Assembly (NCBI GenBank): GCA_024404315.1
Contig: JAKSQD010000002.1
Span: 1-64,000 of the forward strand
Direction of reading: 5' to 3'
From: Oscillospiraceae bacterium
GTDB taxonomy: Bacteria > Bacillota > Clostridia > Oscillospirales > Oscillospiraceae
Length of the DNA: 64,000 nucleotides
In this document: positions 27,974 through 34,977 of the stretch, in pieces
Numbering within the stretch: the stretch's first letter is position 1
Layout of the letters: every line of letters starts with the position of its first letter
Notes under the pieces: model-generated
Told to the model about the DNA's origin: nothing
The model's database searches: none
Seen by the model: the letters and a program-made list of their open reading frames with translations, nothing else
Position numbers and translations under genes: made by a program

Positions 27974-28420
27974 TCACACAATGGGGAACTGAGGCTTCTC
28001 CGGCTCCTGCTGGGGCTGCTGCTCGGGGGGCTGACCCACCTGAACGTGGTCGGTGTTGATGATGGCCTTTCTCAGCTGGAAGCCGGGAATGCCGGAGGCT
28101 TGCATCAGGTTCTGAATGGTGGACTGAACATAGGGGAATAGCTGGTCGTAGCACTGAGCATGAACGATTTTCTTATCCTCTTCGGTCTCCACGCCTTCGC
28201 AGGCGAATGCGCCCACCAGATCCAGAGAGGCAAAGAGCTGTTCTCCGCCCTTGTTGTCCTTGACGCTCTGATAGATGCGGGCGATGCAGCGCTTACCGTC
28301 CTTGGCGAAGTTGACGTTAAAGGTGAAGCTGGTCTCCAGCTGAATTTGCCCCTGCTGCTGGAGCTTGTTGACGAAGTGGACTTCCTCCACTTTCTGCGTG
28401 ACGAGATGTGCAATTGCCAT
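27974..28420 (-). CDS. SecB-like chaperone-fold protein
   Basis: A 148-aa protein whose layout resembles the SecB fold: FTFNVNFAKDGKRCIARIYQSV, LFASLDLVGAFACEGV, and the helix YDQLFPYVQSTIQNLMQASGIPGF with QLRKAIINTD after it. The family match is by pattern only. Proteins of this type in monoderm bacteria are found alone or with toxin-antitoxin or export systems; none is visible here. ATG at 28420 follows GGGGAGG. It lies 62 bp downstream of the ureohydrolase gene on the same strand, so it may be the last gene of that operon. The tail is Pro/Gln-rich. Confidence 0.6.
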   Translation of the reverse strand: MAIAHLVTQKVEEVHFVNKLQQQGQIQLETSFTFNVNFAKDGKRCIARIYQSVKDNKGGEQLFASLDLVGAFACEGVETEEDKKIVHAQCYDQLFPYVQSTIQNLMQASGIPGFQLRKAIINTDHVQVGQPPEQQPQQEPEKPQFPIV

Positions 28421-28482
28421 TGATGGTTTCCTCCCCAAAAAGTAGTTAGGATGATGCTGTAAACGGAAAAAGAGTTCGTTTT

Positions 28483-29487
28483 TTAGTCACAAATAGAAGC
28501 TTCGCTTTCGCTGCCTCGCTCCATTCTGCCACGGGCTACGCCGTTCATGAAGTACAGAGCAAAGAAGTTTGCGGTATGGGCGCCAATCTGGGAGCCCTTT
28601 CTCTCGGGATAAATTTCCACATAGTCAAAGGAGCAGGCTCCCGCTGCGCCGCACTCGTTAATCATCATGCCGACCTCAAAAGAGCTCAGTCCGCAAGGAT
28701 CAATCGGCCCGTCGGGGTTGGAAGCGCCGTCTACCACATCCGAGCAGACCGTGACATAGAGCACCTCTGTGCCGTCCATCGCCACGGAAAGCGCCTTCTG
28801 AATCGCTGCCCGATAGCCCATTTCCTTCACGTCTTTGGCGGTAATCACGGTTGCGCCGTATTTTTTGGCTTCCTTTCGCTCCTGGGGGTGATTTCTGGGG
28901 CCACGGATGCCGATGTGGACGATTTTGGTCGGATCCATATTTTCGTCCTGATACAGCCGGTTAAAGGGAGAACAACGGGCGAAAGGATCGTCACCAAAGG
29001 ACGGGAAGTTGTCCAGATGTGCGTCAAAATGAATCACGCCAACCTTTTTCTTGTGTCGCTCCGCCAGCGTGCTGATGATGGGATAAGCAATGCCATGGTC
29101 GCCGCCGAACACAATGGGAACACAGCCAGCATCAATCAGCTGGGCGTAAGTCTGACGAATCTGGTCAAAGGTGAATTCATAGTTGCCGTTCTGAACGGCG
29201 GTATCACCAAAGTCACAGCAGGTCATGGTGTCAAAAATATCAATGTCCCATTCCGGCAAATAGCCGGTGTAACGAAGAGAGGCCTCTCGGATGGCTTTGG
29301 GAGCCAGCTCCACAGAAGAGAATCCGCCGATGGTGCAGCCGCCCTCCCAGGGCACGCCCAATACAGCAAAATCGTAGTGCTCCAATTCCTCCGCACCAGT
29401 CACATGAGGAAGCCCCAAAAAGGTCGGCACACCGCTGTAAACCTGGGGAGTGGAGAACGGAACATAGATATGAGGTACCGTTTTCAT
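28483..29487 (-). CDS. Ureohydrolase (agmatinase/arginase fold)
   Basis: A 334-aa ureohydrolase-fold protein. Metal motifs GGDHG (residues 128-132) and HFDAHLD (153-159) are intact. The third motif, normally S-x-D-x-D, reads CSDVVDG at 248-254. Aligned with agmatinase-like FDIDVVD, the first aspartate appears replaced by Cys248, so a bridging manganese ligand may be changed. Substrate cannot be named; agmatine or another guanidino compound is possible. ATG at 29487 has TGGAGG upstream, 18 bp after the ATP-grasp gene's stop, so the two are coupled. Confidence 0.85.
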   Translation of the reverse strand: MKTVPHIYVPFSTPQVYSGVPTFLGLPHVTGAEELEHYDFAVLGVPWEGGCTIGGFSSVELAPKAIREASLRYTGYLPEWDIDIFDTMTCCDFGDTAVQNGNYEFTFDQIRQTYAQLIDAGCVPIVFGGDHGIAYPIISTLAERHKKKVGVIHFDAHLDNFPSFGDDPFARCSPFNRLYQDENMDPTKIVHIGIRGPRNHPQERKEAKKYGATVITAKDVKEMGYRAAIQKALSVAMDGTEVLYVTVCSDVVDGASNPDGPIDPCGLSSFEVGMMINECGAAGACSFDYVEIYPERKGSQIGAHTANFFALYFMNGVARGRMERGSESEASICD

Positions 29488-29505
29488 TGTTTTTCCTCCA
29501 GATGG

Positions 29506-30783
29506 TTAAAAATCTACGCCGTATGATGCTCTCATGCTCTCTAATTTCTCAAAATCATCGTAGTACAGCACCATATTTTCGCCGTTTTTGTTGTAAATGC
29601 GGATGGTATCGTTGATTTGGCCAATCAGGCGCTCCATTTCCTCGTCGTTTTCCGAATCAAACGCAAGGATAGTCAAATAAGCGAATTGGTCGAAGGTTTC
29701 CCCGACCTCGGCAAAATTTCTGATTGTGACGTTGGGCAGCCGCTGAATTTCCTCCAGACCCTCCAGCTTTGCCACCCTGCCGGGCTTGGCGCTCCAAAGG
29801 ATATAGGAACAAGCGCACCGTTCCGGGATTCGGCTCTGTCTGGGCGGGAGGTCTGCCGCCCGATGCGTTCTGCCCAGGGAGAGATCCATCAGCCAAGCGG
29901 GGGTGTCAAAGCCAAGCACCGCTTTGTGTGGCACTGCCATCAGCTCGCCGGTCATGCGATAACCGGTTTCTAAGGCGCAGAAGCCGTCCTCCTCATCTCG
30001 GATGAATTCCACAAAACAGAAGCCCTCGTTCATTCCGGCCAGGGCAAATGCTTTCACCAAGTAGGGATCCACCTGTTCTAAAAACTCGTCCAGGTGATCC
30101 GTGGTGGAGGTGGTGAAGGAATAGCAGCTCAGGGGATAGCCCGGCTGATTCAGCATGGCGCAGAAGCTCAACAGACTGGCCTTTCCCTCAGCCAGGGCGT
30201 AGTAGGCGATGTATTCGGTGCCCGTCAGCTTTTTTTCCACAACAATTTCTTCGCTGTCCGAGAGACTTCTCGCCAGCTTACATGCTTCCACGAGCGATTC
30301 CTTGTTGTAGCAGTAGCTCATTCCCTCGTTACCGGCCAAATCGATGGCCTTGACCACCACGGGGAACGAAATCTGATTGAGCTCTTCTTCGGTTGGGTTG
30401 GGGCTGACGGAATAATCCCGGGCGACAGGTACACCGGCGCTTGTACAGAGCCTCTTAAAATCTGCTTTGTTTCTGGAATAGTGCCAGGCGTTTGCGTCGC
30501 AGAACCAGGGCAGACCCAGGCGGTTGGTCAGTGCCAGACCCATATCCAAATTGAACTCACTGGGGCCGGCGTAAACATAAGAAACGTGTTCTTCCCGGCA
30601 CTTTTGCTCCAAAAGATCCAGGTCGCCCGTGCTAATCATCCAATATTCATCCGCCACAAGCTTTGCGGGGGACTGCTCAGGCTCCAGAAAATCGGTGACA
30701 ATGGTATGAATGCCAAGACCTTTGGCGTATTCAACCGCCTCTACATTGGAGTGGCTGGAGCCAAAAACAAGAAGTTTTTCCAT
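29506..30783 (-). CDS. ATP-grasp ligase upstream of ureohydrolase
   Basis: A 425-aa ATP-grasp protein. Residues 1-100 are a Rossmann-type preATP-grasp domain (LLVFGSSHSNVEAVEYAKGLG). The core has SFPVVVKAIDLAGNEGMSYCY, EEIVVEKKLTGTEYI, and FCALETGYRMTGELM, where E-x-G-x-R is the metal/ATP-binding end. It is related in design to the ligase at 23083 but not a close copy. Its product should be an amide or peptide; the linked ureohydrolase suggests a guanidino compound such as agmatine or arginine as substrate or product (inference). ATG at 30783 follows GAGGGAG. A consensus-like promoter lies at 30928-30956. Confidence 0.85.
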   Translation of the reverse strand: MEKLLVFGSSHSNVEAVEYAKGLGIHTIVTDFLEPEQSPAKLVADEYWMISTGDLDLLEQKCREEHVSYVYAGPSEFNLDMGLALTNRLGLPWFCDANAWHYSRNKADFKRLCTSAGVPVARDYSVSPNPTEEELNQISFPVVVKAIDLAGNEGMSYCYNKESLVEACKLARSLSDSEEIVVEKKLTGTEYIAYYALAEGKASLLSFCAMLNQPGYPLSCYSFTTSTTDHLDEFLEQVDPYLVKAFALAGMNEGFCFVEFIRDEEDGFCALETGYRMTGELMAVPHKAVLGFDTPAWLMDLSLGRTHRAADLPPRQSRIPERCACSYILWSAKPGRVAKLEGLEEIQRLPNVTIRNFAEVGETFDQFAYLTILAFDSENDEEMERLIGQINDTIRIYNKNGENMVLYYDDFEKLESMRASYGVDF

Positions 30784-30927
30784 TTTTTCTCCCTCAAGAG
30801 TGATATATCTCTCGATGTGCTCACGTCTATGAATGGGTATCGCAGAGAGAAAACTCGTCGGTCAAGAAGCGACGCTCCCCTCTCGTTTTACTCATCGAAA
30901 AAATATGTCCTTTCGTGGAACATGACT

Positions 30928-30956
30928 ACTATAGCAAGAATCCTCCAGAAAGTCAA
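30928..30956 (-). promoter_or_regulatory. Promoter of the ATP-grasp/ureohydrolase operon
   Basis: Minus-strand TTGACT (30951-30956), 17-bp spacer, TATAGT (30928-30933), leaving a leader of about 140 nt. Confidence 0.75.
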
Positions 30957-31020
30957 CTGACGTTTCGGTTTCATACGAATCAAGTGCTCAAATTCCCCGC
31001 CCAGAAGGGGGAAAATGAAA

Positions 31021-31068
31021 CATCCGGCCTGGAAAAAAGAACCATAAGATTCTCATTCAGGCCGGATG
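31021..31068 (-). terminator. Probable asnA terminator
   Basis: Perfect 11-bp stem CATCCGGCCTG/CAGGCCGGATG with a 26-nt loop, 124 bp beyond the asnA stop. The T tract after it on the minus strand is interrupted, so termination strength is uncertain. Confidence 0.6.
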
Positions 31069-31148
31069 GCGTTTATTTATGATTCCTAAAAGGAGAAAAG
31101 ATTCTTTTCCGTTACAAACGAGCAGGGCTGTGAAAAGGCCGAAGTTCT

Positions 31149-31185
31149 GGCTCTCCTAGCAGCGAAGCCGACAGAGGGGGTGATT
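31149..31185 (+). repeat. Partial palindromic repeat beside asnA
   Basis: GGCTCTCCTAGCAGCGAAGC and GAGGGGGTGATT: a shortened copy of the 13714 type. Confidence 0.6.
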
Positions 31186-31191
31186 TCTCTG

Positions 31192-32205
31192 TTACAGCAG
31201 AGGGATACCAGCGGCTTTGCAGGCTTCATGGGTCTCCTTGTCCCAGATTGTAACCTGAACCTCACCAATGTGGGCGTTGCCCATCAGCAGCATACACAGA
31301 CGGCTCTGACCGATGCCGCCGCCGATGGAGAGGGGCAGGGTGTCGGTCAGCACGCCCTGGTGGAAGGGCAGCTCCCGGCGATCCTCGCAGCCTGCCAGCA
31401 CCAGCTGACGCTCCATGCTCTCAGCGTCCACACGGATGCCCATGGAGGACAGCTCATAAGCCTGGTTCAGGGTGTAGTTCCAGAACAGCAGGTCGCCGTT
31501 CAATGCCCAGTCATCGTAGTCGGGTGCACGGCCATCGTGCTTGATGCCGCTCTTGAGCTGGCCGCCAATCTGCATCAGGAAGGTGGTGTGATGGGTGCGG
31601 ACAAACTCGTTTTCACGCTGCTTGGGGGTCAGGTCGGGATACAGATCCTCCAGCTCCTGCGTGGTGATGAAGGTCACGTTGGGGGTGGTGACGGGGTGGG
31701 TGTTCAGGGCGGGGAACAGGCTGCGCATGATGTTCTCGGTGTAGCAAACGGCCTTGACGATCTTCTGCACGGTCTCCTTGAGGAATTCCACGTTGCGGTC
31801 TTCCCGCTCAATGACCTTTTCCCAATCCCACTGATCGACATAGATGGAGTGGAGGTTGTCCAGGTCTTCGTCACGGCGGATGGCGTTCATGTCGGTGTAG
31901 AGGCCGGTACCCACCTGGAAGCCGTAATCACCCAGTGCCTGGCGCTTCCACTTGGCCAGGGAGTGAACGACCTCGGCATTGGTGCCGGTTGCCTTAATAT
32001 CAAAGCTGACGGGGCGCTCCACGCCGTTGAGGTTATCGTTGAGGCCGGTGGATGCCTCCACGAAGAGGGGAGCGGAAACACGGCGGAGGTTCAGCTCGCC
32101 GCAGAGGGCGTCAGTAAAAATGCGCTTGGTTGCAGAAATGGCCTGCTGGGTCTCGTAAGAGGTCAGGACAGGTGCATAGCCCTTGGGGATGTATACAGAA
32201 TTCAT
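31192..32205 (-). CDS. asnA: Aspartate-ammonia ligase (asparagine synthetase A)
   Basis: A 337-aa class II-tRNA-synthetase-fold enzyme that makes asparagine from aspartate, ammonia and ATP. Recognised from IPKGYAPVLTSYETQQAIS, NLRRVSAPLFVEASTGLNDNLNGVERPV, FDIKATGTNAEVVHSLAKWKR, and the C-terminal LPLSIGGGIGQSRLCMLLMG. Length fits (about 330). ATG at 32205 is nine bases after GTGAGG; a GTG further upstream (32220) overlaps that site. It uses free ammonia, in line with the amtB and PII genes upstream. Its leader holds a terminator-like hairpin between promoter and gene. Confidence 0.96.
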   Translation of the reverse strand: MNSVYIPKGYAPVLTSYETQQAISATKRIFTDALCGELNLRRVSAPLFVEASTGLNDNLNGVERPVSFDIKATGTNAEVVHSLAKWKRQALGDYGFQVGTGLYTDMNAIRRDEDLDNLHSIYVDQWDWEKVIEREDRNVEFLKETVQKIVKAVCYTENIMRSLFPALNTHPVTTPNVTFITTQELEDLYPDLTPKQRENEFVRTHHTTFLMQIGGQLKSGIKHDGRAPDYDDWALNGDLLFWNYTLNQAYELSSMGIRVDAESMERQLVLAGCEDRRELPFHQGVLTDTLPLSIGGGIGQSRLCMLLMGNAHIGEVQVTIWDKETHEACKAAGIPLL

Positions 32206-32236
32206 AATTTGGTTCCTCACTTTGAAAAAGGGTACG

Positions 32237-32290
32237 AAAAAAAGGCGAATACAAGGAAAGCCTGATAATCAGTGCTTCCTTGCATCCGCC
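32237..32290 (-). promoter_or_regulatory. Terminator-like hairpin in the asnA leader
   Basis: On the minus strand, 32290-32244 forms a long stem of GGCGGATGCAAGGAA type against TTCCTTGTATTCGCC, followed by seven T (32243-32237). It ends 31 nt before the asnA start and lies downstream of the asnA promoter, so it is placed like an attenuator. Confidence 0.7.
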
Positions 32291-32309
32291 TTCCATCATT
32301 TCGCAACCT

Positions 32310-32339
32310 ATTGTAACATAAACCCGAGGAAGATTGCAA
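32310..32339 (-). promoter_or_regulatory. asnA promoter
   Basis: Minus-strand TTGCAA (32334-32339), 18-bp spacer and TACAAT (32310-32315) with TG one base upstream of the -10. Confidence 0.65.
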
Positions 32340-32485
32340 CGGGGAACAATTCAGGATTCTACGGCTTTTGGAATTAAATTTTATGAAAACTGCACAAAAA
32401 CGGAGGATGTGATTCAAAAACAGAAGAATATGCAGGATTTTAGTCATAAAGGAGGAACCGCCGGAGCCTCCCGCTTTTCAAGCAC

Positions 32486-32527
32486 AAAAAAAGTGACCCG
32501 ACGATTCAACCTCTCGCCAAGTCACTT
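32486..32527 (-). terminator. Terminator of the short-peptide transcript
   Basis: AAGTGAC/GTCACTT stem with partial inner pairing and a seven-T run on the minus strand. Confidence 0.8.
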
Positions 32528-32618
32528 CATCTGATTCTGCGTGTCCACGGGTATGTACCTCTCATTTCTGTAGATTTTTGGGGAAACTTACCTGTTCATG
32601 GGACTGTACCTCCTTGTG

Positions 32619-32651
32619 TTATTTGATTGCTGATTTGAAGTCGAGCCTCAT
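32619..32651 (-). CDS. Candidate 10-aa peptide MRLDFKSAIK, copy 2
   Basis: ATG at 32651, stop TAA, product MRLDFKSAIK. AAGGAAG precedes the start at workable spacing. After the stop come AAGGAGG and a second tiny frame ATG AAC AGG TAA (32588-32599). Differences from copy 1 change codons without changing peptide character: AAA to AGG (Lys/Arg), CTT to CTC and AAG to AAA (both silent). That pattern favours translation, though ten codons is weak statistics. Confidence 0.5.
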   Translation of the reverse strand: MRLDFKSAIK

Positions 32652-32751
32652 AACACATCTTCCTTTCGGAGCGGGGGATTTTGTGGAAGGAGCGGGTGGG
32701 AAGAAACTCTTCCGGGGAAACTTACCTGTTCATGGGACCGTACCTCCTGCG

Positions 32752-32784
32752 TTACTTGATTGCTGATTTGAAGTCAAGTTTCAT
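32752..32784 (-). CDS. Candidate 10-aa peptide MKLDFKSAIK, copy 1
   Basis: ATG at 32784, stop TAA, product MKLDFKSAIK. AAGGATG is upstream. The frame is followed by AGGAGG and ATG AAC AGG TAA (32722-32733). It lies about 125 nt into a transcript that should start near 32908. No homologue is known to me; the peptide is amphipathic and basic, without a signal or membrane segment. It could be a leader peptide, a signalling peptide precursor, or part of an RNA motif. Confidence 0.5.
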   Translation of the reverse strand: MKLDFKSAIK

Positions 32785-32914
32785 AACGCATCATCCTTTT
32801 TTACGGTTTGGATGGGGTGGGAAGGAATCGGCTGCTTAACGGTACAGCTGCCGCTAACGGTTGTACTTGGGAACCACTCCTCTCGGTAGAAGGTTCTTTG
32901 TTTTTGTTGTCATT

Positions 32915-32943
32915 ATCATAGCACGACCCCCTCTAAATGTCAA
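32915..32943 (-). promoter_or_regulatory. Promoter of the short-peptide transcript
   Basis: Minus-strand TTGACA (32938-32943), 17-bp spacer, TATGAT (32915-32920): one of the best promoters in the window, with no ordinary gene behind it until asnA. Confidence 0.8.
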
Positions 32944-33013
32944 GCACTTTTTGAAATAAATTTAAAAAAGTTTTTACAGGCTGCGCTTGCTGCCGCCCCC
33001 CTCCCCCACCCCA

Positions 33014-33047
33014 AAAGAAAGCTCCCATGCCGAAGCACAGGAGCCTT
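33014..33047 (-). terminator. Terminator after the PII gene
   Basis: Minus-strand AAGGCTCCTGTGC with TTCG loop and GCATGGGAGCTTT, then CTTTT. It separates amtB-PII from the peptide transcript. Confidence 0.85.
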
Positions 33048-33132
33048 CCAGAGGAGGGAATAAAAGAAAGGAGAACTGATAAATCAAACAAAACAATATC
33101 ATACCCCATCATCGGAAGGTGTGTATTGCTGT

Positions 33133-33501
33133 TTAACACTCACAAGGGCCGATAAAGGCGGCCTCGCCTCGCTCGCCGGTACGCACCCGGAGAGCATCAT
33201 AGCATTCGGTGACGAACACCTTACCGTCACCATATTCACCGGTACGGAGGGTCTTTTCCACAGTTTCCAGCACGGTTTCCAGCGGAACCTCGCAGATAAA
33301 CAGATCCACCTTAATCTTGGGCAGCAGGTGAACGGTGCGCTTGACGCCACGGTAATAGGAAAGGTGTCCGCCCTGTGCGCCGCAGCCTTCCACCTTATAA
33401 ACCGTCATGCCGTCAATGCCGATTTCGTTCAGTGCCTCTTTCAACACGCCGAACTTCTCACGCCGGGTGACAATCTCGACCTTATAGATTTTCTTAGCCA
33501 T
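33133..33501 (-). CDS. glnK: Nitrogen regulatory protein PII
   Basis: A 122-aa PII protein, a trimeric sensor of 2-oxoglutarate and ATP/ADP. Visible: YKVEIVTRREKFGVLKEALNEIGIDGMTVYKVEGCG, the T-loop with SYYRG (Tyr near residue 50, the site modified in many PII proteins), KVDLFICEV, and GEYGDGKVFV. The C-terminus TGERGEAAFIGPCEC differs from the common TGE..AI ending. It starts 29 bp after amtB ends, so it should be the GlnK-type partner that gates AmtB. ATG at 33501 follows AAGGAG. Confidence 0.93.
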   Translation of the reverse strand: MAKKIYKVEIVTRREKFGVLKEALNEIGIDGMTVYKVEGCGAQGGHLSYYRGVKRTVHLLPKIKVDLFICEVPLETVLETVEKTLRTGEYGDGKVFVTECYDALRVRTGERGEAAFIGPCEC

Positions 33502-33530
33502 AATGAAACTCCTTTTGAAATGAGGGAAAC

Positions 33531-34769
33531 TCAGTCGCCGTAAGCGTTCATGCCGTGCTCACACTCGTCCAGACCAATGATTTCGTCCTCTGCCTCCACA
33601 CGGATGCCGTGGAAGAGAACGCCAGCGATGCGGAAGGTGACATAGGTCAGGGCAGCGCCGATGGGCAGGATGACCACCAAACCCAAAACCTGCATCAACA
33701 GCTGATGGATGCCGCCGCCGTAGAACAGACCGTTTTCCATGGAGAACAGACCCACGCAGAGGGTGCCCGTAATGCCGCCCACGCCATGCACGGAGAGAGC
33801 GCCCACGGGGTCGTCAATTTTCAGCTTTTCGTCCACAAAGGGAACGGCAAAGGTCATGGCTCCGGCGGCCAGGATGCCAACAATCAGGGAAGCCATGGGG
33901 CTGAACACGTCAGCGCCGGGGGTGACACCCACCAGACCGGCGAGAATGCCATTGAGCACCATGCCGGGGTCTACCTTGTGGTAGAGCGCCAGGGTGAGCA
34001 GAGCGGCGGTCAGTCCGCCCACAGCGCCGCCGATGAAGGTGGAGACCTCAGAAATATAAGTAGCGTCTGCGGTGATGTCCAGAGAGGAAGCGCCGTTGAA
34101 GCCGAACCAGCCGAAGAACAGCAGCAGCACGCCGATGGTGGCGTAAATCAGGTTGTGACCGGGGATGGCGTTGGGAGAACCGTCCTTGTTGTATTTGCCG
34201 ATGCGGGGGCCGACCATCTTAGCACCCACCAGAGCGCAAGTGCCGCCCAGAGCGTGGACAATCAGACCACCGGCGTAGTCGTGGCAGCCCAGCAGAGACA
34301 GCCAGCCGTCAGAAGTCCAGATCCAGTGACCCATGATGGGGTAAATCACCGAAGCGGCCACAGCGCAGAAGAACAGGTAAGCAAAGAAATTCGTGCGCTC
34401 GGCCATAGCGCCGGAAACGATGGTGGCGCAGGTGGCGCAGAAAATGCCCTCCCAGAAGAAGTAAATGTAGTTGTTCACACCAGCGCCTTCCATGACGGAA
34501 GAGGGAGAGATTCCTGCAAGACAGAAATTGCTCAGGCCGATGAAATGCCCAGCATCCTGGCCGAACATAAAGCCGTAGCCCACGAGGAAATAGACCACCA
34601 CGCCGATGGCGACGGTCATCACGTTTTTCATAGCGATGTTAGCGGCGTTTTTGGAACGGCACATTCCAACTTCCACGCAGGAAAAACCGATGTGCATGAT
34701 AAAAACGAGGCAAGCACCCACCAAAACAAAGAACGAATTGGCAAAGTACAAGGATGTACTGCTGTCCAT
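33531..34769 (-). CDS. amtB: Ammonium transporter
   Basis: A 412-aa Amt/Rh channel with eleven membrane helices expected. Diagnostic are DYAGGLIVHALGG (the Asp and first pore His), FGWFGFNGASSLD, and SVHGVGGITGTL (the second pore His). The N-terminus MDSSTSLYFANSFFVLVGACLVFIMHIGFSCVEVG fits Gram-positive AmtB without a cleaved signal. ATG at 34769; AAAGG lies a little far upstream, so initiation may be weak. A terminator-like hairpin lies in its leader. It is coupled to the PII gene. Confidence 0.95.
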   Translation of the reverse strand: MDSSTSLYFANSFFVLVGACLVFIMHIGFSCVEVGMCRSKNAANIAMKNVMTVAIGVVVYFLVGYGFMFGQDAGHFIGLSNFCLAGISPSSVMEGAGVNNYIYFFWEGIFCATCATIVSGAMAERTNFFAYLFFCAVAASVIYPIMGHWIWTSDGWLSLLGCHDYAGGLIVHALGGTCALVGAKMVGPRIGKYNKDGSPNAIPGHNLIYATIGVLLLFFGWFGFNGASSLDITADATYISEVSTFIGGAVGGLTAALLTLALYHKVDPGMVLNGILAGLVGVTPGADVFSPMASLIVGILAAGAMTFAVPFVDEKLKIDDPVGALSVHGVGGITGTLCVGLFSMENGLFYGGGIHQLLMQVLGLVVILPIGAALTYVTFRIAGVLFHGIRVEAEDEIIGLDECEHGMNAYGD

Positions 34770-34795
34770 AGAGATCAGAACCTTTCTTATTTAAA

Positions 34796-34840
34796 AAATA
34801 AAAAGATGTCAGATTCCCAACCTCGGGAACCTGACATCTT
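34796..34840 (-). promoter_or_regulatory. Terminator-like hairpin in the amtB leader
   Basis: AAGATGTCAG/CTGACATCTT stem, extended by TTCCC/GGGAA, with T-rich sequence after it on the minus strand. It lies between the likely amtB promoter and the gene; it could also end the upstream zinc-ribbon gene's transcript. Confidence 0.7.
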
Positions 34841-34851
34841 CGTCGGTGCAT

Positions 34852-34880
34852 ACTCTAGCACAGCTGCCTTGGAAATGCAA
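34852..34880 (-). promoter_or_regulatory. Possible amtB promoter
   Basis: Minus-strand TTGCAT (34875-34880), 17 bp, TAGAGT (34852-34857), reading into the hairpin at 34840. Confidence 0.5.
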
Positions 34881-34977
34881 GACCTTTTTTGCGGACTTGC
34901 AAAACTCTGTACACTCCCACAAAAGATTCCCCTGAGAGGAGCCTCTCTTTCGTGCCAGACAGAGAAATTTTTTCCTG

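Larger units (their letters stand above)
30784..31191. other. Intergenic region with promoter, hairpin and repeat
   Basis: No gene seen. It holds the ATP-grasp promoter (30928-30956), an 11-bp stem hairpin (31021-31068) and a partial palindromic repeat (31149-31185). Confidence 0.6.
32580..32784 (-). repeat. Two tandem copies of a peptide-coding module
   Basis: Copies 32580-32651 and 32714-32784 are about 85-90% identical. The offset is 134 bp in the MNR part and 133 bp in the decapeptide part, so the only indel falls between the two frames. Confidence 0.9.

Noticed and set aside
32237..32290. T-box riboswitch before asnA
   Set aside because: The conserved T-box sequence and specifier stem are not present; the leader is only about 100 nt.
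34796..34840. Two-hairpin ANTAR target before amtB
   Set aside because: Only one hairpin is visible, and its hexaloop does not have the A1/G4 pattern.
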